From positions 28,423 through 92,422 of the forward strand of contig CAKJZJ010000002.1 of the NCBI GenBank assembly GCA_918292005.1: a stretch of DNA of 64,000 nucleotides. Direction: 5' to 3'. This document shows, one piece after another, positions 54,737 through 61,995 of the stretch. The position numbers and the translations under genes were made by a program. The notes below the pieces were generated by a model. The model worked only from the letters and a program-made list of their open reading frames with translations, did not search any database and was not told the DNA's origin. The DNA is from Clostridiales bacterium (GTDB lineage: Bacteria; Bacillota; Clostridia; Christensenellales; UBA1242). Numbering within the stretch: the stretch's first letter is position 1; each line of letters starts with the position of its first letter.

Positions 54737-55680
54737 TTACTTAATTCTTCGATAGTATCTGCCCTGCTGATTTCCAATCCATCAATCAATTTTGGGTGAG
54801 TGGTCCAATTAATATGATCCTGAATATCTTGGGCTTCTTTTTTAAAATCAATTTTAGATATTTCCTTTAGTAAATGTCTCAAAACTATTATGTCTCTATC
54901 ATCAAATTTCACTCCATCTACAGATTCACCGGCTAATAATCTGCGCAGATAATTCATGATAGTAGCCCTATCTTCTTCTACCAAACCAAAACCATTATAG
55001 CCATGTTCTCCACACATATACATTAGTTTCAAAGTCTCTTCTTTCGTCTTGCCTAGATACATAGAGTCTCTACCAGAATATCCTAGGTCAATAGGAATAA
55101 AAGTGTCATATTTACCATCAATATCTCCTGTCTTTGCCCAAAATGAATTGGAATATCCAGCATCTTTATTATTAAAAGCCAATGACATAATTAATTCTTT
55201 TAATTTTGCTATCCTGATACTTTTGTCAACAGGCAATTCTTCTATCTTTTTGTACAGTCCTTGTATCGTGTGTAAATCTTTATAATACAAATGTTTAGCC
55301 GTAGGGTATTTATCATGAACATCTCTAGTTACCACACCTGCTGGCATTCTATAGAATTGTTTACTTCTAGCATAAATTGGGATATCGGCTTCATCCATCC
55401 AAGGATATGCTATAGGCGTCTCCATGCCTAGTTTATTGTAGATTCTAGAAAGTAATATCTCGGCATAAATTTGACCAAAGTCCATGGATTTGAAAAATAC
55501 ATTTTCATCCCCAATCTTACATTTATGCGGTTTCAAATAATACTCTCCGTGGTAATGGGTAAAATCGTTAACAGCATGTTTAGTACCCGATTTGCGTTCA
55601 ATATAATCTCTAATGTCCAGACCATCTTCTGTGAACAATTCAGCATCTTTTTCTAGTGCAGAAATAATTAGATCGCTCAT
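54733..55680 (-). CDS. HipA-like or atypical kinase-fold protein (tentative)
   Basis: 315 residues, soluble. ENVFFKSMDFGQIYAEILLSRIYNKLGMETP resembles the Lys- and Glu-bearing N-lobe of HipA/PI3K-like kinases, and FNNKDAGYSNSFWAKT followed by TFIPIDLGYSGR resembles their catalytic Asp...Asn loop and the DFG-like metal site. The match is from pattern only. Followed by a helical C-terminal part. GGGGTATGGGG region before the ATG. Single gene between zur and ileS. Confidence 0.6.
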   Translation of the reverse strand: MSDLIISALEKDAELFTEDGLDIRDYIERKSGTKHAVNDFTHYHGEYYLKPHKCKIGDENVFFKSMDFGQIYAEILLSRIYNKLGMETPIAYPWMDEADIPIYARSKQFYRMPAGVVTRDVHDKYPTAKHLYYKDLHTIQGLYKKIEELPVDKSIRIAKLKELIMSLAFNNKDAGYSNSFWAKTGDIDGKYDTFIPIDLGYSGRDSMYLGKTKEETLKLMYMCGEHGYNGFGLVEEDRATIMNYLRRLLAGESVDGVKFDDRDIIVLRHLLKEISKIDFKKEAQDIQDHINWTTHPKLIDGLEISRADTIEELSK

Positions 55681-55821
55681 TTCCCCATACCCCCTATTAT
55701 ATTCTAATATATTCTACCATATGTGAAGAGCAAAATCAATAGTGAAATAAAAATGCCCATGCATGGCATAGACATTTTAAAAATATTTATCAACTAATTC
55801 AAAAATCGAAATATGATTGCT

Positions 55822-55858
55822 AAAAAAACACTATCCATTTGCGGATAGTGTTTTTTTA
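55822..55858 (-). terminator. Terminator of ileS
   Basis: ACACTATCC/GGATAGTGT stem followed by seven T on minus. Confidence 0.92.
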
Positions 55859-58800
55859 TTATTTGGATACTCTCATACTATAATGAACCACTACATTATC
55901 CCCTACTTCTAGATCTTTTTCTATATCTGGAGTGAATGTAATTTCATTGTAAGTATTGCCCAATACTTCTGCTTTTATTTTGCTAGCATTATCTTTTAGA
56001 ATAGTGGATACTGTAGCATCTGCAGATGTAATATTGATATCTATTCTATCATCAATTTTGAAGTCTGCTTCTTTACGCAATACTTGAGCATTACGGATAA
56101 TCTCACGCAGTATTCCCTCATTTATAAGTTCCGGACTAAGTGTGGTATCTAGAACAACAGTCATATGGCCATCACTCTCCATGATAAATTCACTCTTAGG
56201 TTTAGAATTTTTCACAAACAAATCACTCTCGAATGCATCAAAGCCTTTTACTTGTACTTTGCCCTGGTCAAACTCTGCTACGTATTTATTCATCTCATCG
56301 TCTGTAGCATTGGTTAGAGCATCTTTCATCTTCTGCACATCACCTTTCAGCACCCTACCTGCTGTACGGAAATTGATGGTCAAGAAATGATCATTGAATC
56401 TCTCTACATCGGTAGTCAATTCTATCTCTTTGATATTCAATTCGTCTTCTATGATATTTTTATAGATACTGATAGCATCTAGAGCATTAGCATCAGCACT
56501 GATAACAAATGCTTTTTGCAGTGGTTGTTTTACTTTCAGATTATTCTCATTACGTAGTTTCAGAGCAGATGCAATAATGTCTCTAGCCAGATTAGTTTTC
56601 TCTACTAGATTTTCACTTGGAACATTCACACTGGCAATTTTAAATCCAGATAACATTACAGATTCACTAGCATTTTTCTCCACTTCTCTGACTTGATTCT
56701 GCCAGATGTATTCCATCATAAATGGCATAATAGGTGCCATAACCATAGCAATATTTTTGATAGCATAATGCAAGCAATAATATGCATTTAGTTTATCGTC
56801 ATCTTCTTCATTCTTCCAGAATCTTCTACGATTGACTCTAATATACCAATTAGATAATTCATCTACAAATTTTTCAAATTCGGATATAACTTCACATGTA
56901 CGTACTTGCTGATAATATTTATCTGCAGTAGTAGCAAATTCATTTGTTCTAGCAATCAACCATTTATCCATTACACTCAATTTATTTACATCGACATGAT
57001 AGTCATTTAGATCCGGATGATCAATAACTGCATAGGTATTGAAGAATACATATACATTCCAGAATGATAATAATTTTCTTCTAACTTCGTCAGTAGATGT
57101 ATAACTGAATATTACATCACTCTGTGGATTGGTAGAACAGAATGTATATCTAATAATATCTGCACCGATATTCTCAAAGGCTTCATTCAAAGGTATATTA
57201 TTAGGGCTAGATTTTGACAATTTCTTGCCATCTTGTGCCAAAAGCGAGCCATATGTTGACACTTTCTTATATGGACTCCTTCCTTCTAGAGCAACACCCA
57301 TAACCAATAATGAATAGAACCATAGCCTAATCTGCTCCTTCATTTCTATTACACATTCGGCAGGATAATTCTTCTCCCAAAATGCCCTATCGGAGAAATA
57401 TTTATTGGTACTGAATGGAGCAATACCTGCATCTAGCCAACAGTCACCTACATCTTTTATACGTTCTACTGCTGCATTACATTTAGGACAATGTATTTTT
57501 ACAGTATCGATATATGGTCTATGCAAATGTGGTAGTTTATCTACAGCACTAGGATCCACTGCTCTATCTCTCAATTCTTCTTTGGAGCCGAGTACAGTGA
57601 TTTCACCACAGTCTGGACATACATAGATAGGTAATGGTAGACCATAATATCTCTTTCTAGATATAGACCAATCTCCCATGTTTGTTAGCCAGTCTATCAT
57701 ACGCTTCTCGTAGAATGCAGGTTGCCACTCTACCTTTTTAGCTTCTTCTATTAGTTTTGGTCTAATCTCATCCATGGATATAGCCCACTCTTTGATAAGT
57801 CTAAATAGTATTGGACTCTTACATCTCCAACAATGTGGATATCTATGGGTGTAGTCATGAGTATAATATAGTTTGTTTCTCTTTTTGAGTTCTGCGAATA
57901 CTTCATCTCTAAGTTCGTCTTTATTGGCATCTTTGCCAGACATAAATCCAAAGTTATCATAGAATATTCCAGCATCATCAATAGGACATACATTAGGTAG
58001 TCCCAGCTTCTGTCCCAATTCAAAGTCTTCTGCACCACATCCAGGAGCAATATGCACAGCACCTGAGCCTTCGGTGGCATCTACTTCGTCCCATGCGACT
58101 ATCTTATGCTCGAATTGTTGCTCTGGTAATTCTTCGAAACATGTCTCGTATGTCTTGCCTACTAGCTCACTACCTTTTACAGTTTTCTCTACAGAGACAA
58201 TATCATCTTTTAGCACCTTTCTAGCAGTAGAACATACACATAGTAGTTTATCATCAGATTTTACTTTACATAGGTCGTATTCCAAGTCTGGATTGACAGC
58301 AATAGCCACATTACTAGATAATGTCCAAGGTGTAGTAGTCCACACTAGCATTCTGAAATTTTCGCCCTTTACTGGTAATTTGAAAAATACTGCTTTACAG
58401 GTATCATTCCTATATGCATCGGCATCACTCATCTCATGCTCAGATAGACTCGTTCCACATCTAGTACACCATGGCATAGGACGATATTTCTGTACCAGCC
58501 ATCCCTTTTCGTGACATGTCTTTAAAAAATGCCAAATAGTTGTAATATTGGTATCTGAATTGGTGTAATAACTATCATCCCAATTCATCCATTGACCGAG
58601 TCTTATAGATTGTTCGGTCATCTTACCCGCACATGTTCTTACCTTATTCATGCAGAATTCGGTAAATTTATCTATACCATATCTCTCAATATCTTTTTTA
58701 GAGTTTAGTCCCAAATCTTTCTCGGCATTTACTTCTACCCACAAGCCCTGTGCATCGAAACCATTTTGATAATGCATATCATGACCGGTAATAGCTCGAT

Positions 58801-59014
58801 ATTTAATCATTGAATCTTTTAGAGACCTACCAAATGCATGATGCAAACCCATAGTCATACCATTAGCAGTAATAGGGCCATCCATTGTAGCAAAGTATTT
58901 GCCTGTCTTTTTATTTTGTGCCTTTAGTTTCTCAAAAATCTGATTGTCTTCCCAAAATTTAAGCATCTCTTTTTCGTTTTCCACTATGTTTGGTTTAATA
59001 CTTTCTTTTTTCAT
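55859..59014 (-). CDS. ileS: Isoleucine-tRNA ligase, long form
   Basis: 1051 residues, over 100 longer than E. coli IleRS and in the range of the 'eukaryote-like' type. PITANGMTMGLHHAFGRSLKD is the HIGH region, here a divergent GLHH variant seen in a recognised bacterial subgroup; the editing domain follows (FRMLVWTTTPWTLSSN), then DGKKLSKSSPNN (KMSKS as KLSKS) and an anticodon-binding domain with a long C-terminal part. Charges tRNA-Ile. AAGGAAG before the ATG. A T-box leader controls it. Confidence 0.96.
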   Translation of the reverse strand: MKKESIKPNIVENEKEMLKFWEDNQIFEKLKAQNKKTGKYFATMDGPITANGMTMGLHHAFGRSLKDSMIKYRAITGHDMHYQNGFDAQGLWVEVNAEKDLGLNSKKDIERYGIDKFTEFCMNKVRTCAGKMTEQSIRLGQWMNWDDSYYTNSDTNITTIWHFLKTCHEKGWLVQKYRPMPWCTRCGTSLSEHEMSDADAYRNDTCKAVFFKLPVKGENFRMLVWTTTPWTLSSNVAIAVNPDLEYDLCKVKSDDKLLCVCSTARKVLKDDIVSVEKTVKGSELVGKTYETCFEELPEQQFEHKIVAWDEVDATEGSGAVHIAPGCGAEDFELGQKLGLPNVCPIDDAGIFYDNFGFMSGKDANKDELRDEVFAELKKRNKLYYTHDYTHRYPHCWRCKSPILFRLIKEWAISMDEIRPKLIEEAKKVEWQPAFYEKRMIDWLTNMGDWSISRKRYYGLPLPIYVCPDCGEITVLGSKEELRDRAVDPSAVDKLPHLHRPYIDTVKIHCPKCNAAVERIKDVGDCWLDAGIAPFSTNKYFSDRAFWEKNYPAECVIEMKEQIRLWFYSLLVMGVALEGRSPYKKVSTYGSLLAQDGKKLSKSSPNNIPLNEAFENIGADIIRYTFCSTNPQSDVIFSYTSTDEVRRKLLSFWNVYVFFNTYAVIDHPDLNDYHVDVNKLSVMDKWLIARTNEFATTADKYYQQVRTCEVISEFEKFVDELSNWYIRVNRRRFWKNEEDDDKLNAYYCLHYAIKNIAMVMAPIMPFMMEYIWQNQVREVEKNASESVMLSGFKIASVNVPSENLVEKTNLARDIIASALKLRNENNLKVKQPLQKAFVISADANALDAISIYKNIIEDELNIKEIELTTDVERFNDHFLTINFRTAGRVLKGDVQKMKDALTNATDDEMNKYVAEFDQGKVQVKGFDAFESDLFVKNSKPKSEFIMESDGHMTVVLDTTLSPELINEGILREIIRNAQVLRKEADFKIDDRIDINITSADATVSTILKDNASKIKAEVLGNTYNEITFTPDIEKDLEVGDNVVVHYSMRVSK

Positions 59015-59035
59015 TTTAATCCACTTCCTTTATAA

Positions 59036-59082
59036 TAAAAAACTTGTAGTGAATTAGCATATATGCAAAAAATCACTACAAG
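59036..59082 (-). terminator. Regulated terminator of the ileS T-box leader
   Basis: CTTGTAGTGA/TCACTACAAG perfect 10-bp arms (59043-59052 and 59073-59082) followed by six T on minus, 22 bp before the ileS ATG. Confidence 0.85.
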
Positions 59083-59275
59083 AATAAATCCTAGTATAAT
59101 TCCATCATATGCCATCACATATTATCTCTATAACGGGAGAACCCGAATGAACTTACTATTACTTCGGCTCATCAACTAAAAGGTGATACCCATGTTATTA
59201 CTCAAATACAGATTTTCACCCACCATCTGCTCTCTAAAAATCTTTCGTAACCGGACGTGTCCTTTATCATAGTTT
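59083..59275 (-). promoter_or_regulatory. T-box leader of ileS (isoleucine-specific)
   Basis: Reading minus: stem I start AGAGAGCAGATGGTGGGTGAAAA, then GGTATCACC with the specifier ATC (Ile, 59185-59187) followed by a purine, GAGCCGAAG, a stem III of type CGGGTTCTCCCG followed by TTATAGAG, and the terminator. Uncharged tRNA-Ile would favour antitermination. The tRNA-acceptor-pairing T-box sequence (usually TGGTACCGCG) is not canonical; the nearest is TGGAATTATAC. Confidence 0.8.
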
Positions 59276-59300
59276 TTTTATTCTATATGTACCTATAAAC

Positions 59301-59331
59301 AAAAAAAATACTTGTACTATAAGTACAAGTA
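59301..59331 (-). terminator. Terminator of the CBS-domain gene
   Basis: TACTTGTACT/AGTACAAGTA stem followed by eight T on minus. Confidence 0.9.
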
Positions 59332-59368
59332 TATATTATATCATTACATAATCTTTGTCAAGTCAATC

Positions 59369-60094
59369 TTAATATTTATCTAGTGTTTTATTCACGTCCA
59401 TTATATCTGCAATAGCCACACAGCCTATTGGTTGCTCTAGCAAACTACCCGTCTCAGTAATGACAATGAGAGACAATTTTCTATTCTCTGAGAATAGATT
59501 TAAAATTTTGTCCAAAGTAACATTTTTATTTACTATGGTATAGTATGGATCTTCGCCAAAATTATTTATAGCATCTTCTATTTTGGTATTGTGAATAAAA
59601 TCATCTATGTCTTTTTTCTCATAAATTTTTTTACCCATTTCTTTGATAAGTCTTCTAGAATTGGCAATACCAATGAGCATACCATCTTTATAAACAGGTA
59701 GATTACTATTACCAGTCTTATATATAGTCTCAATAGCCTCAGATACCGTCATATCGTGTGGAATAGTTTTCATATTCTTATTGCAAACAGTATCTATAGC
59801 TAGTGGTGGCGTACAAATAGTTTTCGCCAATCTCTCATAGTCTTCTACTACATCTTGATGTGGTTCGGCGATTATCATATCTTCATTATATGAATGAACT
59901 ATTGCATTACGTAGTCTACCATAATCTATTAGCACATCTTCATATTTTTTCACAAAAGCATTAGTTCTAGCAGATTTTCTGATAGCTTCTGTATAACTCA
60001 TACTTTTACCCAGGTCAGATTGTGCACGTAGAGCCTGATCTATTTGATTGTAACATGTAATAAATCTATTTGCATTATCCGAAAACATTGCCAT
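59369..60094 (-). CDS. HEPN-like / CBS-pair protein
   Basis: 241 residues. Residues about 1-95 are helical and contain LRNAIVHS (R62-N63-x3-H67), the Rx4-6H motif of HEPN domains. Residues about 105-241 form two CBS motifs (MTVSEAIETIYKTGNSNLPVYKDGMLIGIANSRRL and VTLDKILNLFSENRKLSLIVITETG), which usually bind adenine nucleotides. A nucleotide-sensing, RNA- or protein-binding role is possible. GGGGTG before the ATG; own terminator. Confidence 0.75.
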   Translation of the reverse strand: MAMFSDNANRFITCYNQIDQALRAQSDLGKSMSYTEAIRKSARTNAFVKKYEDVLIDYGRLRNAIVHSYNEDMIIAEPHQDVVEDYERLAKTICTPPLAIDTVCNKNMKTIPHDMTVSEAIETIYKTGNSNLPVYKDGMLIGIANSRRLIKEMGKKIYEKKDIDDFIHNTKIEDAINNFGEDPYYTIVNKNVTLDKILNLFSENRKLSLIVITETGSLLEQPIGCVAIADIMDVNKTLDKY

Positions 60095-60197
60095 AAATAT
60101 CTCACACCCCTATTAATTGTTATTATTAGGTTATCTAATACATATAAAGTGTAACATAATATAGCAAAATCCACAAATTAAATTTACACAATTACTC

Positions 60198-60226
60198 TTG
60201 CAAAAAATGGTATTTTACGATATAAT
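60198..60226 (+). promoter_or_regulatory. Promoter of the SRP RNA gene
   Basis: TTGCAA (60198-60203), 17 bp, TATAAT (60221-60226). Confidence 0.85.
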
Positions 60227-60232
60227 ACTAGT

Positions 60233-60507
60233 ACTGTGCTAGGCGGGGAGTTAGTTGTGCCCTATATCCGAAACCAACTATATGCGGAGCGGAACTACTA
60301 CCCTAGGTGTCACTGTGTGATAGTACTATTTATGGTATTGAAATGTTGATATCAAGGTCTTATGCAATACTCTGCTATGAACCATGTCAGGTCAGGGATG
60401 AAGCAGCATTAAGTAGATGTGAGTATGTGCCATAAGGTAGCTTTGAAGTAGTGGAAGATCATAGGTATGCTACCATGCACCATCGAAGGTAGTTGCACAG
60501 TTTTTTT
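60233..60507 (+). ncRNA. ffs: Signal recognition particle RNA, large Alu-containing type
   Basis: About 275 nt. Ends pair (ACTGTGC at 60233-60239 with GCACAGT at 60495-60501) and the last arm plus seven T forms the terminator. Alu domain: GTGCTAGGCGGGGAG near the 5' end and CCTAGG near 60305. S domain: ACCATGTCAGGTCAGGGATGAAGCAGC-like core (60380-60406) that binds Ffh M domain. The capping tetraloop is GGGA closed by UCA/UGA instead of GGAA closed by UCC/GGA, still a GNRA loop. Acts with Ffh in membrane targeting. Confidence 0.93.
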
Positions 60508-60541
60508 ATGCCCATGATAGTGTGCTTATATGACACACTTT

Positions 60542-61537
60542 TTATAACAATTCAATTTTCATATCACTACATTTATCTAGAGTGTCTCTATCCCAATAAC
60601 TAGACTGCACTTCGCCTATATGTGCACGACCTAATAATAGCATGCAGAGTCTACTTTGCCCTATACCACCACCAATAGTTAGTGGTAATTTTTCTTTTAT
60701 TATTGATTGGTGATAAGCATATTCCAATCTTTCTTCCTTATGTGCCTTGCTTAATTGCTGGACTAGTGAATCTTTATCCACTCTAATTCCCATACTAGAT
60801 ATTTCTAGTGCCATATCCAATACAGCATGATAAAATAATAAATCTCCATCCATGCTCCAATCATCATAATCAGGTGCTCTCAAATCATGTGGTTTACCAT
60901 CACTCAAAGCATCTCCAATGCCTATTATAAATACAGTTTTATACTTTTTTGTAATCAAATATTCCCTTTCTTTAGCTGTTTTGTCCGGATACATGTCTAG
61001 CAAATCTTGACTAGAGATAAAATATACATCAGGACAAATATCCACGCCAACAAAGCCTTTGGTTTTTAGATATTGACTGGTATCATAGATTGCTTTTACT
61101 ATCTTTTTTACTGTTCTTTTTAAGTAATCAATAGTCCTATCAGACCTATCGATTATCTTTTCCCAATCCCATTGATCAACATAGATGGAGTGTGTCTCAT
61201 CCATCTGGTCGTCTCTACGAATGGCTGTCATATCTGTATATAGACCTTTGTGCATATCAAAACCATATTTGTCTAATGCAAATCTTTTCCATTTAGCCAG
61301 AGACTGCACTATTTCCAATTCTTTGCCATCTTTTAAAATATCAAAAGATACTTTACGTTCCACCCCACTCAAATCATCCTGTAACCCACTTTCTTTTGTA
61401 ACAAGTAATGGGGCTGACACTCTGGTCAAATCCAGAGCCTTGGACAATTTTCTCTCAAATTTGTCTTTTATTATTTTAATGTATTTTTGCTTTTCCATTA
61501 TGCTCATTTGCACATATTTTTTTTCTATAAATTTCAT
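60542..61537 (-). CDS. asnA: Aspartate-ammonia ligase
   Basis: 331 residues, the family length. Class II tRNA-synthetase-like enzyme making asparagine from aspartate, ammonia and ATP. Visible: RVSAPLLVTKESGLQDDLSGVERKV, DMTAIRRDDQMDETHSIYVDQWDWEK and LPLTIGGGIGQSRLCMLLLG. AAGGAG before the ATG. Its 370-nt leader contains an Asn-rich short ORF, two terminators, a second short ORF, and an anti-SD sequence, so asparagine level likely sets expression. The 3' end faces the SRP RNA gene, with a hairpin at 60520-60541. Confidence 0.97.
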   Translation of the reverse strand: MKFIEKKYVQMSIMEKQKYIKIIKDKFERKLSKALDLTRVSAPLLVTKESGLQDDLSGVERKVSFDILKDGKELEIVQSLAKWKRFALDKYGFDMHKGLYTDMTAIRRDDQMDETHSIYVDQWDWEKIIDRSDRTIDYLKRTVKKIVKAIYDTSQYLKTKGFVGVDICPDVYFISSQDLLDMYPDKTAKEREYLITKKYKTVFIIGIGDALSDGKPHDLRAPDYDDWSMDGDLLFYHAVLDMALEISSMGIRVDKDSLVQQLSKAHKEERLEYAYHQSIIKEKLPLTIGGGIGQSRLCMLLLGRAHIGEVQSSYWDRDTLDKCSDMKIELL

Positions 61538-61543
61538 AATTAT

Positions 61544-61606
61544 TCTCCTTAAATTTGTATTCTAGTAGATTGTAAATTTATATATCTAAAGGAGACTACA
61601 ATCTAC
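61544..61606 (-). promoter_or_regulatory. Anti-SD and hairpin before asnA
   Basis: The asnA ribosome site AAGGAGA (61544-61550) can pair with TCTCCTT upstream (61589-61595). The latter lies in the loop of an alternative hairpin, GTAGATTGTA/TACAATCTAC (61565-61574 with 61597-61606). The two folds could switch translation. Confidence 0.55.
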
Positions 61607-61617
61607 CAAATATCTCC

Positions 61618-61671
61618 CTAGAAATAGCCATTATTATCTTCTTCGCCCGCTACGGCATTAATTTCCCCCAT
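61618..61671 (-). CDS. Second short ORF in the asnA leader (17 codons)
   Basis: ATG at 61671 with AAGGAG seven bases upstream; peptide MGEINAVAGEEDNNGYF, with three Asn in 17 codons, stop at 61618-61620. It lies between the tandem terminators and the anti-SD hairpin. Its translation could control folding over the asnA ribosome site. No other role suggested. Confidence 0.5.
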   Translation of the reverse strand: MGEINAVAGEEDNNGYF

Positions 61672-61693
61672 ACCCAACTCCTTATATGTTTAA

Positions 61694-61730
61694 TCAAAAA
61701 ATAACACACTCTACCAAGCGAGAGTGTGTT
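61694..61730 (-). terminator. asnA leader terminator 2
   Basis: AACACACTCT/AGAGTGTGTT perfect 10-bp stem, then ATTTTTTGA on minus. Confidence 0.85.
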
Positions 61731-61740
61731 TATAAATTTT

Positions 61741-61777
61741 AAAATAAAAACACTCTCTTGAGTTTCAAGAGAGTGTT
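61741..61777 (-). terminator. asnA leader terminator 1
   Basis: AACACTCTCTTGA/TCAAGAGAGTGTT perfect 13-bp stem with 3-base loop, then TTTATTTT on minus; 22 bp after the leader peptide stop. Shares the ACACTCT core with terminator 2, so arms of the two may pair alternatively. Confidence 0.85.
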
Positions 61778-61798
61778 GAATTTAATATTTTTATACGC

Positions 61799-61882
61799 TT
61801 AGATTTTTTCAACAACAAAAATGAAACCCATACAATATGCGTTTAAATTATTATTGTTGTTATTATTAATTAGTCTAAACAT
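61799..61882 (-). CDS. Asn-rich leader peptide of asnA (27 residues)
   Basis: ATG at 61882 with AAGGGG eight bases upstream, stop at 61799-61801. The peptide is MFRLI, then seven consecutive Asn (AAT AAT AAC AAC AAT AAT AAT), LNAYCMGFIFVVEKI. A -35/-10 pair gives a start point about 25 bp before the ATG. The Asn run just before tandem terminators and the asparagine synthetase gene fits a classical attenuation leader: a ribosome stalled for lack of Asn-tRNA would alter folding of the hairpins downstream. Confidence 0.85.
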   Translation of the reverse strand: MFRLINNNNNNNLNAYCMGFIFVVEKI

Positions 61883-61912
61883 AATATTACCCCTTAATCA
61901 AATTACATAGTC

Positions 61913-61941
61913 ATTGTATCACAATATAAAATTTTTGTCAA
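61913..61941 (-). promoter_or_regulatory. asnA promoter
   Basis: TTGACA (61936-61941), 17 bp, TACAAT (61913-61918) on minus. Confidence 0.88.
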
Positions 61942-61947
61942 TATAAG

Positions 61948-61990
61948 CAAAAGACACCCTAGTTCAGAAGAACCAGAGCGTCTATTTTTT
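61948..61990. terminator. Hairpin terminator after the coiled-coil gene
   Basis: AGACACCCTAGTTC/GAACCAGAGCGTCT imperfect stem with a T tract on plus and a weaker TTTTG on minus, directly after the stop of the 61996 gene. Confidence 0.65.
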
Positions 61991-61995
61991 AAAAG

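Noticed and set aside
61538-61941. T-box leader for asnA
   Set aside because: No stem I motifs or T-box bulge; instead an Asn-rich ORF and tandem hairpins.
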